Shown here piece by piece: positions 41,892-50,894 of a stretch of DNA of 64,000 nt; position 1 is the first letter of the stretch; each line of letters begins with the position of its first letter. Source of the stretch: Oscillospiraceae bacterium (lineage in GTDB: Bacteria; Bacillota; Clostridia; Oscillospirales; Acutalibacteraceae); NCBI GenBank assembly GCA_022650485.1, contig JALCPP010000003.1, positions 231,790 through 295,789 of the forward strand, given 5' to 3'. The position numbers and the translations under genes were made by a program. The notes beneath the pieces were generated by a model that worked only from the letters and a program-made list of their open reading frames with translations, was not told where the DNA came from and made no database searches.

Positions 41892-42717
41892 CAAAACAGC
41901 AAAATCCATCCTTATTTCCTGCGGCGCAAGAATGGCCCCCTTCGACATTCAGGAGCTTCGTGACCTGACAGCCTACGATGAATTGGAGCTGGACACGCTG
42001 GGCGACCGCAAGACTGCACTGTTCATTATCATCTCAGATACGGACGACACCTTTAATTTTTTAGTTTCAATGGCCTACACGCAGCTTTTTAACCTGTTAT
42101 GCGAAAAGGCCGACGACGTGTACGGCGGGCGCTTGCCCGTCCATGTCCGGTGTCTGCTCGATGAATTTGCCAACATCGGGCAGATTCCAAAGTTCGAGAA
42201 GCTGATTGCCACCATTCGCAGCCGTGAAATCTCGGCCTGCCTTGTTTTGCAGGCGCAGAGCCAGCTCAAGGCGCTGTACAAAGACAACGCCGACACGATC
42301 ATCGGCAACTGCGACAGCGCCATCTTCCTCGGCGGTAAGGAACGCACGACGTTGAAAGAACTGACCGAATCCCTTGGAAAGGAGACGATCGACACCTACA
42401 ACACTGGCGAAAGTCGGGGCCGGGAGGTTTCTCACAGCCTCAATTATCAAAAATTGGGAAAGGATTTAGCTTCGGTCGATGAGCTGTCCGTCCTTGACGG
42501 CGGAAAATGTATCCTCCAGCTTCGCGGCGTTCGGCCTTTCCTTTCGGACAAGTACGACATCACAAAGCACCCGAATTACAAATATCTGTCCGACTATGAT
42601 TCCCGCAACGCCTTTCCTATCGAAAAATTCCTGTCCACCAAATTGAAACCGAAACCGGACGATGTGTTCAACACATATTCCGTTGACCTCTCCGGGGACC
42701 CGAAAGCCGCAGAATAG
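41892..42717 (+). pseudogene. virD4: VirD4/TraG-type coupling protein, 3' fragment
   Basis: This is the C-terminal half of the coupling ATPase: KTAKSILISCGARMAPFDIQ, Walker B region CLLDEFANIG, the TraG-type motif SREISACLVLQAQSQL, and the end FDITKHPNYKYLSDYD-like sequence (YDITKHPNYKYLSDY). An internal ATG (41,932) opens an apparent 261-residue ORF with no ribosome site. Any product would lack Walker A, so I treat it as part of the split gene. It is followed by the intact transfer operon, which may now lack its original promoter. Confidence 0.9.
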
Positions 42718-42754
42718 CGGCTTTTTTCATATCTTAAAAAATGGAGGTAGAATT

Positions 42755-42970
42755 ATGAGTTTCTTTCATTCCGCAATCGGCGTTCTCCAGACCCTCGTGA
42801 TCGCCCTCGGCGCGGGCCTTGCCATTTGGGGCGCGATCAACCTTCTGGAAGGTTACGGCAACGACAATCCGGGAGCGAAATCGCAAGGCATTAAACAGCT
42901 CATGGCGGGCGGCGGCGTAGCTCTGATCGGCATTACGCTGGTTCCGCTGCTCTCCAACCTTTTCGGCTGA
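42755..42970 (+). CDS. Maff2-family small membrane protein
   Basis: A 71-residue protein with two membrane helices (about 7-28 and 50-68), IGVLQTLVIALGAGLAIWGAINLLEGYG being the family signature (given in part). Start ATG 42,755 follows GGAGG. By size, topology and place between VirD4 and the VirB6-like protein it may be a VirB2/pilin-like or pore component (inference). Confidence 0.82.
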   Translation: MSFFHSAIGVLQTLVIALGAGLAIWGAINLLEGYGNDNPGAKSQGIKQLMAGGGVALIGITLVPLLSNLFG

Positions 42971-43034
42971 TGCCGACGCCAAAACATAACACTCCGCGTC
43001 CCCATTTTCGGGGCGCGGGAAAGGAGATGACCGT

Positions 43035-43832
43035 ATGGAAAACACGGCAACCACTGCCGCACCGCTGCTGGAAAACGAGTATGTCAAGGAACTTTTAGCC
43101 GTCATGGAAGCCAACCGTGTGCCTGCCGTGAAGGACCTGCTGGCCGTTTTTAATCAGGTAAGCGCGATGGAACGCCAGCTCGACACAGCGGTCACGGAGC
43201 TGGCCGCGCTGCGACGGGAACTCAGCGCGTCACAGAAACAGGCCCACCCCGTAAAAGCCGTTCTGCAAAATACGGGCGCAGCTATGGAAAAAAGCGTGAC
43301 AACTGTGCGTGACCGGCTGGATGCAACAAAACAGGCCGTGATCGACGGCTGCAAAAATGTCTTGGATGCTTTTCGGGAAAAAGGGATTTCCGCGCTGGAT
43401 AATATCACCCGCTTTTTCAAATTGCGGCCCGTGCTGGAAACTATGCGCACGGAGTTGGATAAAAGCATTCGGGCTGACAGATCAGCGATGGATAAAATTG
43501 AAACCGTGAGTGCGGAGTACCATGAGGCCGGGCGGCACATCAAGAATATGGGCCGGACGCTGATGGGAAACGAGGCTGCTGCCGAAGCAAAGCCTATGGG
43601 AAAGCTGGCAAAGTCTTTGGAAGCTCCGTTCAGAGCGGAACTGTCCTGCCTGTCCTCCATGAAAAAGGGCGTGGAGAAAGCTCTTCTCCGTCTGACCGCA
43701 CTGGAACAATCGGCGCAGCGGAAGCCCTCCGTTCAGCAGAGCATCCACGCTTTCAGCGAAAAAATCGCGCGGGAGCAAAGATCCGCACCCGCCGCCAAAA
43801 AGTCCCGGTCTGTGTCCCATGAGGCGCGTTAG
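43035..43832 (+). CDS. DUF6674-family ICE protein
   Basis: A 265-residue, mostly helical and soluble protein with coiled-coil segments (ALRRELSASQKQ; ATKQAVIDGCKNVLDAFREKG). It starts at ATG 43,035 behind AAAGGAG. The start pattern LLENEYVKELLAVMEANRVPAVKDLLAV is as I recall for DUF6674, a family restricted to such ICEs. The function is not known. Confidence 0.65.
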   Translation: MENTATTAAPLLENEYVKELLAVMEANRVPAVKDLLAVFNQVSAMERQLDTAVTELAALRRELSASQKQAHPVKAVLQNTGAAMEKSVTTVRDRLDATKQAVIDGCKNVLDAFREKGISALDNITRFFKLRPVLETMRTELDKSIRADRSAMDKIETVSAEYHEAGRHIKNMGRTLMGNEAAAEAKPMGKLAKSLEAPFRAELSCLSSMKKGVEKALLRLTALEQSAQRKPSVQQSIHAFSEKIAREQRSAPAAKKSRSVSHEAR

Positions 43833-43889
43833 TTACCGTTCGTACCGCCTCATGGTGAAAACAGGCGGCGGAAAAGGAGGTGATGCCGT

Positions 43890-44759
43890 TTGGATTTCAT
43901 CAAGCAACAGATTACCGAATGGCTGAAAGAAATACTTGTCGGCGGCATCGTGAACAACCTGTCGGGCATGTTCGACAACGTGAATACGCAGGTCGGGCAG
44001 ATCGCCTCTCAGGTGGGAACGACGCCGCAGGCATGGAATACCGGCATTTACAATATGATCCGAACCCTGTCCGAAAACGTCATGATGCCCATCGCGGGCC
44101 TGATTCTCGCTTTCGTCATGACGCTGGAGCTGATTCAGATCATCACCGACAAGAACAATTTTCACGACATCGAAAGCGCCGTTTTCTTCCGTTGGATTTT
44201 CAAAACGGCCTGCGCCATCCTCATCGTGACCAACACATGGAATATCGTCATGGGCATATTCGACGTGGCACAGAGCGTGGTCAACAGCGCGGCGGGAATC
44301 ATCGTTTCCGATACGTCCATCGACATCAGCTCCGTCACGGCAAACCTTCAGACACGGCTCATGGCAATGGATCTCGGCCCCCTGTTTGGGTTGTGGTTCC
44401 AGAGCATTTTCGTGGGCTTTACCATGTGGGCGCTCACGATCTGCATTTTCATCATTGTTTACGGCAGGATGATCGAGATCTATTTAGCCACTTCCATTGC
44501 GCCGATCCCGATGGCGACGATGCTGAACCGGGAATCGGGCGGCATGGGGCAGAATTATCTGCGCTCCCTGTTCGCGCTGGGATTTCAGGGCTTTCTCATC
44601 ATCGTCTGCGTGGCGATTTACGCCGTTCTGGTACGGGGAATCGCTGTGGATACGGATGTCAGCAAAGCAATCTGGACATGCATGGGCTACACGGTGCTGC
44701 TGTGCTTTACGCTTTTCAAGACCGGAAGCCTTGCGAAAACAATTTTTAGCGTGCATTGA
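43890..44759 (+). CDS. VirB6/TrbL-like membrane component of the transfer apparatus
   Basis: A 289-residue protein with at least six membrane helices and the start MDFIKQQITEWLKEILVGG found in clostridial ICEs. TTG 43,890 is preceded by AAAAGGAGGTGA. It likely forms part of the inner-membrane channel. A 289-residue ORF beginning 10 bases earlier in another frame is a shadow. Confidence 0.8.
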   Translation: MDFIKQQITEWLKEILVGGIVNNLSGMFDNVNTQVGQIASQVGTTPQAWNTGIYNMIRTLSENVMMPIAGLILAFVMTLELIQIITDKNNFHDIESAVFFRWIFKTACAILIVTNTWNIVMGIFDVAQSVVNSAAGIIVSDTSIDISSVTANLQTRLMAMDLGPLFGLWFQSIFVGFTMWALTICIFIIVYGRMIEIYLATSIAPIPMATMLNRESGGMGQNYLRSLFALGFQGFLIIVCVAIYAVLVRGIAVDTDVSKAIWTCMGYTVLLCFTLFKTGSLAKTIFSVH

Positions 44760-44775
44760 CGGAGGTGATATTTCA

Positions 44776-45183
44776 ATGCAGGACAAATTACAGGAGCTTC
44801 TTGACCGGCTGGACGCCAATCTTGAGAATTTTCGGAAGACGTGGGAATCCAGCGATAAAACGAAGCTGATCGACGGCTCCCGCGAGATCACCGCGATTAA
44901 GGACGCCCATTATTATCTGACCGAAAGCCACGGCTTTGAACCGGAGGAAATCGACTACCTTCTCCTGTTTGAAAACCCTTTACAGGTTGTCGCGGACAAG
45001 TGGCTGGAACGCACGGAAGATCTGAGCGATTTCAGTTTTGCGCTCGACGAGGTGTTCGACAAGCGGGACGCGCTCCGGGATTACGAACGGAAGGAAAAAC
45101 CGTCCGTTCTGGAACAGCTTCATCATACCGCCGAGACTGCCGGGAAAACCGCGCGCCCGACAAAAGAACAGGAGGCGCGATAA
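44776..45183 (+). CDS. DUF3848-like ICE protein
   Basis: A 135-residue acidic soluble protein, start ATG 44,776 behind GGAGGTGAT. Residues 35-75 (REITAIKDAHYYLTESHGFEPEEIDYLLLFENPL in part) match the DUF3848 style. Its stop is directly followed by prgI. Function unknown. Confidence 0.6.
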   Translation: MQDKLQELLDRLDANLENFRKTWESSDKTKLIDGSREITAIKDAHYYLTESHGFEPEEIDYLLLFENPLQVVADKWLERTEDLSDFSFALDEVFDKRDALRDYERKEKPSVLEQLHHTAETAGKTARPTKEQEAR

Positions 45184-45642
45184 ATGGCCTATGTTCCCGT
45201 ACCCAAGGACCTGACTGCCGTGAAAACGAAGGTTCTGTTTAACTTAACAAAACGGCAGCTTGTCTGTTTCAGCGGCGGCGCGCTTGTCGGCGTACCGCTT
45301 TTCTTTTTGCTCAAAGGGCCTGCGGGTTTCAGCGCTGGAGCCGCATCCCTCTGCATGGTGCTCGTCATGCTGCCGTTTTTCCTGACGGCCGTCTATGAAA
45401 AAAACGGCCTGCCGATGGAAAAAATCGTCCGCAACATCGTCCGGGTGCTGTTCCTCCGGCCAAAGCAGCGGCCGTATCAGACCAACAATTTTTACGCCGT
45501 GCTCGCGCGGCAAAGCAAACTCGACAAGGAGGTGCGTCGGATTGTCGGTAAAAAAGCAAAAACCGGCCGCAGGGCGGCTGTTGTCCCGCGCCGAGAGGCG
45601 TCAGATCGAAGCCGCCGTCGCAAAGGCGCGGCAGACCGATAA
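45184..45642 (+). CDS. prgI: PrgI-family (VirB3-like) protein
   Basis: A 152-residue protein. The N-terminal motif AYVPVPKDLTAVKTKVLFNLTKRQL (in part) and two membrane helices at about 28-70 are typical of PrgI, the VirB3-like partner of VirB4 in Gram-positive T4SS. A basic tail follows, and the last 101 bases overlap the VirB4 gene in another frame. Confidence 0.88.
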   Translation: MAYVPVPKDLTAVKTKVLFNLTKRQLVCFSGGALVGVPLFFLLKGPAGFSAGAASLCMVLVMLPFFLTAVYEKNGLPMEKIVRNIVRVLFLRPKQRPYQTNNFYAVLARQSKLDKEVRRIVGKKAKTGRRAAVVPRREASDRSRRRKGAADR

Positions 45643-47947
45643 GAAAAAGCAGTCGGCTCAGGACAGCATCCCGTTTGAGCGTATGTTCCCGGACGGCATC
45701 TGCCGCGTGACCGACAGCTATTACACGAAAACCGTTCAGTTTCAGGACATCAACTATCAGCTCAACCAAAACGAGGACAAGACCGCCATTTTCGAGGGCT
45801 GGTGCGATTTTCTCAACTATTTTGACAGTTCCATCAAGTTTCAGCTCTCGTTTCTGAATCTCTCCGCGACACGGGACAGCTTTGAAAGAAGCGTCACCAT
45901 CCCGCCGCAGGGTGACGATTTCGACAGCCTGCGCTCAGAGTACACAGAAATGCTCCGGAACCAACTTGCCAAAGGCAACAACGGCCTCATAAAAACCAAA
46001 TACCTGACCTTCGGCATCGAAGCGGACAGCCTGAAAGCGGCCAAGCCCCGGCTGGAGCGTATCGAGATCGACATTCTCAACAACTTCAAACATCTCGGCG
46101 TGACAGCCGCTTCCATGAATGGTGCGGATCGCCTGCGACTGCTGCACGACATTTTCCGCATGGACGCACCGGAACCGTTCCGCTTTTCATGGGACTGGCT
46201 GGCTCCTTCCGGCCTCTCCGTCAAGGACTTCATTGCCCCCAGCTCGTTTGAGTTTAAAAGCGGCAACATATTCGGCATGGGGCGTCAGGTTGGGGCGGTG
46301 TCGTTCCTGCAAATTCTCGCGCCAGAGCTGAACGACCGGATGCTGGCCGATTTTCTCGACATGGAATCCAGCCTCATCGTTACCATGCACATCCAGTCCA
46401 TCGACCAGGTGAGCGCCATCAAGACGGTGAAACGGAAAATTACGGATTTGGATTCCATGAAGATTCAGGAACAGAAAAAGGCCATTCGTTCCGGTTACGA
46501 CATGGACATCATCCCCTCCGACCTCGCCACCTACGGCGAAGAAGCCAAAAAGCTGTTGCAGGATTTACAGTCCCGCAACGAGCGCATGTTCCTCGTGACC
46601 TTTCTTGTCCTTAACGTGGCCGAAAACCGGCAGAGGCTCGACAACAACGTATTTCAGGCAAGTTCCCTCGCGCAGAAATATAACTGCGCGCTGACCCGCC
46701 TCGACTTCCGGCAGGAGGAAGGGCTGATGAGCAGCCTGCCGCTCGGCCTGAATCAGGTGGAAATTCAGCGTGGCCTGACCACATCAAGCACCGCTATTTT
46801 TATCCCCTTTACCACGCAGGAACTGTTCCAGACCGGGCGCGAGGCGCTGTACTGCGGGCTGAACGCCCTAAGTAACAACCTCATCATGGTGGATCGGAAA
46901 TTGCTGAAAAACCCGAACGGTCTGATTCTCGGCACACCGGGTGCGGGCAAATCCTTCGCCGCAAAACGGGAAATCGCCAACGTGTTTCTTGTCACGAACG
47001 ACGATATTATCGTCTGCGACCCGGAGGCCGAATACGGTCCGCTGATCGAGCGCCTGCACGGGCAAATCATCAAAATATCGCCCGCTTCCACCGATTATAT
47101 CAATCCCATGGACATCAACCTCAACTATTCCGAGGAAGAAAACCCGTTATCTTTGAAGTCGGATTTCATTCTGTCGCTCTGCGAGCTGATAGTCGGCGGC
47201 AAGGAGGGCTTGCAGCCGGTGGAAAAGACGGTCATCGACCGCTGCGTGCGGCTGGTGTACCGGAATTACCTGAGCGACCCGCGCCCGGAGAACATGCCGA
47301 TTCTGGAGGATTTGTATAACGAGTTGCGGCGGCAGGACGAAAAGGAAGCGCAGTACGTCGCCACGGCACTGGAAATCTACGTCACCGGCTCCCTCAACGT
47401 GTTCAACCACCGCACGACCGTGAACGTGAGAAACCGCGTCGTCAGCTACGACATCCGGGAATTAGGCAAACAGCTCAAAAAGATCGGGATGCTCATCGTG
47501 CAGGATCAGGTCTGGAACCGTGTAACCGTCAACCGGGCCGTGGGGAAATCAACGCGCTACTATATCGACGAATTCCATTTGCTTTTAAAAGAAGAACAGA
47601 CCGCAGCCTATTCCGTGGAAATCTGGAAGCGGTTCCGCAAGTGGGGCGGCATTCCGACTGGAATAACGCAGAACATCAAGGATCTGCTTTCTTCCCGCGA
47701 AATCGAGAACATCTTTGAAAACTCGGATTACATCTACATGCTCAATCAAGCGTCAGGCGACCGCCAGATTCTCGCCAAGCAGCTCGGCATTTCGCCGCAC
47801 CAGCTTTCCTACGTCACTCATTCCGGCGAGGGTGAAGGGCTGCTGTTTTACGGCAACGTCATCCTGCCGTTTATCGATCATTTTCCGAAGGACACGGAGC
47901 TGTACTGCATCATGACCACCAAGCCGCAGGAAGTGGCGGCAACATGA
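45542..47947 (+). CDS. virB4: VirB4-like conjugation ATPase
   Basis: An 801-residue ATPase that powers the transfer channel. Walker A is GTPGAGKS at residues 464-471, Walker B-like IDEFHLLL at about 680. I chose TTG 45,542 because AAGGAGGTG lies at 45,526-45,534. The open frame back to 45,395 reads PrgI codons out of frame and has a Ser/Cys-rich nonsense composition. Confidence 0.93.
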   Translation: MSVKKQKPAAGRLLSRAERRQIEAAVAKARQTDKKKQSAQDSIPFERMFPDGICRVTDSYYTKTVQFQDINYQLNQNEDKTAIFEGWCDFLNYFDSSIKFQLSFLNLSATRDSFERSVTIPPQGDDFDSLRSEYTEMLRNQLAKGNNGLIKTKYLTFGIEADSLKAAKPRLERIEIDILNNFKHLGVTAASMNGADRLRLLHDIFRMDAPEPFRFSWDWLAPSGLSVKDFIAPSSFEFKSGNIFGMGRQVGAVSFLQILAPELNDRMLADFLDMESSLIVTMHIQSIDQVSAIKTVKRKITDLDSMKIQEQKKAIRSGYDMDIIPSDLATYGEEAKKLLQDLQSRNERMFLVTFLVLNVAENRQRLDNNVFQASSLAQKYNCALTRLDFRQEEGLMSSLPLGLNQVEIQRGLTTSSTAIFIPFTTQELFQTGREALYCGLNALSNNLIMVDRKLLKNPNGLILGTPGAGKSFAAKREIANVFLVTNDDIIVCDPEAEYGPLIERLHGQIIKISPASTDYINPMDINLNYSEEENPLSLKSDFILSLCELIVGGKEGLQPVEKTVIDRCVRLVYRNYLSDPRPENMPILEDLYNELRRQDEKEAQYVATALEIYVTGSLNVFNHRTTVNVRNRVVSYDIRELGKQLKKIGMLIVQDQVWNRVTVNRAVGKSTRYYIDEFHLLLKEEQTAAYSVEIWKRFRKWGGIPTGITQNIKDLLSSREIENIFENSDYIYMLNQASGDRQILAKQLGISPHQLSYVTHSGEGEGLLFYGNVILPFIDHFPKDTELYCIMTTKPQEVAAT

Positions 47948-47981
47948 GCATCCGCGCTTGGCGGGACAGGAGGTGACAACG

Positions 47982-49709
47982 ATGGAAAAACGAGCGCCCC
48001 GCCTACAATTTACAGAGGAGGAACAAACCGACCCTGTATTAAAAAAGTCTGTCCGCAGGGCGAAGAAAGCGGCGGCGGCAGCGGATCAGGCGCAGGAGAA
48101 AATACCGAAAAAGAAAGTTCTTCGCAAGCAGCGCACCTTTGATAAGCCTACGGGTAAAACAAAGGTGCGCTTATATTTTGAGGAAGCGGACAAGAAAAAA
48201 CCGTCCAAGCTCACCCACGCTGTCCGAGACGCGCCCGGAAACGCCGTTTTGATGCAGTTCCACCGGGAAATTCGGCAGTCGGAGGATGAAAACGTTGGCG
48301 TGGAGGCCGCGCATAAAAGCGAGGAAGCCGCCGAAACGGGCGGGCGTCTGGTTCGCAGCGCCCATCGTTCCCGCAAGCTGAAACCCTACCGGAAATCGGC
48401 CAAAGCGGAAAAGCAGCTTGACCGCGCCAGCCTAAGCTATTTACAGAAAAAGACCGCGCGGGACAATCTGCAGCCCTTCGGCAATCCTTTTGCCCACCGG
48501 CGGCAGAAGCGGGCCATCAAAAAACAGTATGCCGCCGCGAAACGGACCGGACAGTTTACCGGTTCTGCCGGGAAAGCCGCCGGGAACACCGCAAAGGCGG
48601 CAAAGGCGGCGGCGCGGGAGAGCAAACGGGCGGCGGCTTTTGTCGCGAGGCACCCGAACGGTTTTCTGATCGCCGCAGGTGCTTTTCTGGTGCTGGTTCT
48701 GCTTCTGAATGTCCTGTCCTCCAGCTCGGTTCTGTTGGAAGGCGGGCTGTCCGGCGTCGCCGCATCCACCTATCCTTCCACGGACAACGCCATGCTCGGT
48801 GCAGAATCCGTTTATGCCCAAAAGGAAGCAAACCTTCAAGACGAAATCAACCATTACGAGCAGAGGCACGGCGGGTACGATGAATATCACTACGCTCTCG
48901 ATAAAATCGGACACGACCCCTATGTACTGATCTCCATTCTGACGGCATGGCACGGCGGCGAATGGACGCTGGATGAAGTCCGGGACACGCTTTCCGCGCT
49001 GTTTGCAAAAGAATATCAACTGACGCAGAACGTAGAGACGGAAACCCGAACCCGCACGGAAACGGATACGGTGACGGACCCGGACGGCACGACCCATACC
49101 GAAACCCGGCAGGTCCCCTATACTTACACCATCTGCAACGTGAAGCTGCACAACGAGGACCTGTCCCATCTTCCCGTATCCATCATGAACGAGGATCAGC
49201 TCGGCGTGTATTCAATGTATATGGCGACCCTCGGCAACCGGCCCGACCTATTTCCCACATCGGCCTATCCGAACGCTTCAACCCTCAAGACGCCGACGCA
49301 ATATGACATTCCCCCGGAGGAGATGGCGGACACACGGTTCGCCGCCATGATGACGGAGGCACAGAAGTACATCGGTTACCCTTATGTTTGGGGCGGCAGC
49401 AGCCCGAAAACCTCGTTCGACTGTTCCGGCTATGTGTCGTGGGTGATCAATCACAGCGGGTGGAACGTGGGACGACTGGGGGCGCAGGACCTCTGTGACA
49501 TCTGCACACCGGTTTCTCCCGCCGATGCCAAACCCGGCGACCTTGTTTTCTTCGTCGGAACCTATGACGCTTCCGGCGTGTCCCATGTGGGCATCTACGT
49601 CGGCAACGGCATGATGCTTGCGGCGGGAGACCCCATCGGCTACTCGAATCTCAACACAAGCTACTGGCAGAGCCATTTTTACACGTTCGGACGTTTACCG
49701 AACCCATAA
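47982..49709 (+). CDS. CD1108-family cell-wall hydrolase (NlpC/P60) of the ICE
   Basis: A 575-residue protein. A basic, Ala/Lys-rich cytoplasmic N-terminus (1-225) is followed by one membrane helix at about 228-245. An extracytoplasmic helical region comes next, then an NlpC/P60 domain with Cys481 (FDCSGYVSW) and His535 (VSHVGIYVG). It opens peptidoglycan locally for the transfer machinery, like Tn916 Orf14 or TcpG-type proteins. Start ATG 47,982 follows CAGGAGGTGAC. Confidence 0.88.
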   Translation: MEKRAPRLQFTEEEQTDPVLKKSVRRAKKAAAAADQAQEKIPKKKVLRKQRTFDKPTGKTKVRLYFEEADKKKPSKLTHAVRDAPGNAVLMQFHREIRQSEDENVGVEAAHKSEEAAETGGRLVRSAHRSRKLKPYRKSAKAEKQLDRASLSYLQKKTARDNLQPFGNPFAHRRQKRAIKKQYAAAKRTGQFTGSAGKAAGNTAKAAKAAARESKRAAAFVARHPNGFLIAAGAFLVLVLLLNVLSSSSVLLEGGLSGVAASTYPSTDNAMLGAESVYAQKEANLQDEINHYEQRHGGYDEYHYALDKIGHDPYVLISILTAWHGGEWTLDEVRDTLSALFAKEYQLTQNVETETRTRTETDTVTDPDGTTHTETRQVPYTYTICNVKLHNEDLSHLPVSIMNEDQLGVYSMYMATLGNRPDLFPTSAYPNASTLKTPTQYDIPPEEMADTRFAAMMTEAQKYIGYPYVWGGSSPKTSFDCSGYVSWVINHSGWNVGRLGAQDLCDICTPVSPADAKPGDLVFFVGTYDASGVSHVGIYVGNGMMLAAGDPIGYSNLNTSYWQSHFYTFGRLPNP

Positions 49710-49727
49710 CAGATTGGAGGAATTACT

Positions 49728-49976
49728 GTGAATCCGAAATTCAAAAAAATCGACGTCGAGTATGCAAAAAACGCGGCGAAAATCTCCGCGCTGCAAAACC
49801 GGCAGAAGGAACTGGAAAAGCAGCGCCGGGAGCTGGAAAATCTCGATATTGTCGGCCTTGTGCGGGGCATGGGCATGACGGCGGAGGAACTCTCCGCGCT
49901 CATGAAAGCGTCCCGCGAAAACCGCCCCGTGTCCGATCAGAACAAACAGGAGGGAACCACTCATGAAGAAATCTAA
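49728..49976 (+). CDS. DUF4315-family small protein
   Basis: An 82-residue protein with GTG start behind GGAGG. A long charged helix (AKISALQNRQKELEKQRRELENLDI in part) precedes VGLVRGMGMTAEELSALM, the DUF4315 signature. It overlaps the next gene by 14 bases. Function unknown. Confidence 0.85.
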   Translation: MNPKFKKIDVEYAKNAAKISALQNRQKELEKQRRELENLDIVGLVRGMGMTAEELSALMKASRENRPVSDQNKQEGTTHEEI

Positions 49977-50718
49977 AATCCGCATATTCGTCTGCCTGAT
50001 GGCCGCCGTGTCCTGCACGGCGGCTTTTTCCGTCAATGCCCTCGCCTACAGCGAAGGGAAAACCTCTCCGACCTTGAGCAGTTCAAGCGTCGCGCAGAGC
50101 AGCGCCGCATCGTCGTCGGCCTCGTCCGAAACGTCAACGTCGTCCGGAACATCTCTCAAACCGCTGACGCCGGACGGAACCGGGACGGTGATCGACAACG
50201 TGACCAACGAGGACGGCAAGGAATTTTTCACGATTACCACACCGAGCAAGCACGTTTTTTACCTGATTATCGACCGGCAGAAAAATGCTGAAAACGTCTA
50301 CTTCCTCGACGCCGTGACGGACAAGGACCTGCTTGCGCTGGCAAAAAGTGATAACGAGGACGTATCCGGTTCTTCTTCGTCCAAGACTGTTTCCGCACCG
50401 GAGACATCCTCCGCACCAACCGCATCGACGCCCACGGTTTCATCCGTTTCCCGGCCGGAAAAGCAGAATAACAGCGCCGGAATCGCGGCAGTCGCCGTGC
50501 TTGCAGCCGTTCTCGTCGGCGCGGCGGTCTGGTTCTTCAAATTCCGCAAGCCGGATAAAAAGGACAAAAACAGGCCCGACCCGGACGATTACGATTACGC
50601 CGATGATGGGGATGAGGAATCCGAGTCGGAGGATGAACCGGATTCACCCGACGAAGAAACCGAGCAAAAAGGCGGTTCCGAATCATCCTGCGAGGAAACG
50701 GAGCGTGAGGACGAATGA
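49963..50718 (+). CDS. DUF4366-family surface protein
   Basis: A 251-residue protein with signal peptide 1-29 (ALA-Y site) and a Ser-rich stretch. The DUF4366 core is EDGKEFFTITTPSKHVFYLIIDRQ (in part), followed by a membrane helix at about 173-192 and a long Asp/Glu-rich cytoplasmic tail. Membrane-anchored accessory factor of the transfer complex, role unproven. Confidence 0.85.
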   Translation: MKKSKIRIFVCLMAAVSCTAAFSVNALAYSEGKTSPTLSSSSVAQSSAASSSASSETSTSSGTSLKPLTPDGTGTVIDNVTNEDGKEFFTITTPSKHVFYLIIDRQKNAENVYFLDAVTDKDLLALAKSDNEDVSGSSSSKTVSAPETSSAPTASTPTVSSVSRPEKQNNSAGIAAVAVLAAVLVGAAVWFFKFRKPDKKDKNRPDPDDYDYADDGDEESESEDEPDSPDEETEQKGGSESSCEETEREDE

Positions 50719-50894
50719 CCTTTTTCACCGACAGTCCTTTTGAGCGGATGATGGTGCAAAAGCCGCAGTACAGGCGGGAGGAACGGCCTCCCGCCCCACC
50801 GAAAGATCGTTCAGACCATCCCCGTGACTGTTACCGCGATCTTATCATCACGCCCAAACGAAAGGGGAATGAAAATGCGGCTTGTAATCAGTGA
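50715..50894 (+). CDS. Small conserved ICE protein (59 residues)
   Basis: Starts as ATGA overlap with the DUF4366 gene; the N-terminus MTFFTDSPFERMM and the later CYRDLIITPKRKG resemble a short protein normally found before topB in such ICEs. The Cys pairs I recall in relatives are missing here. It overlaps topB by 20 bases. Confidence 0.6.
   Translation: MTFFTDSPFERMMVQKPQYRREERPPAPPKDRSDHPRDCYRDLIITPKRKGNENAACNQ

Noticed and set aside
41932..42717. Independent 261-residue coupling-like protein
   Set aside because: It lacks Walker A and a ribosome site and fits exactly as the 3' part of split virD4.
43880..44749. 289-residue plus-strand ORF overlapping the VirB6-like gene
   Set aside because: Arg/His-rich out-of-frame reading; the +1 membrane protein has the proper start and hydrophobic helices.
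48441..49169. 242-residue minus-strand ORF opposite the CD1108-type gene
   Set aside because: Antisense shadow in high-GC DNA.
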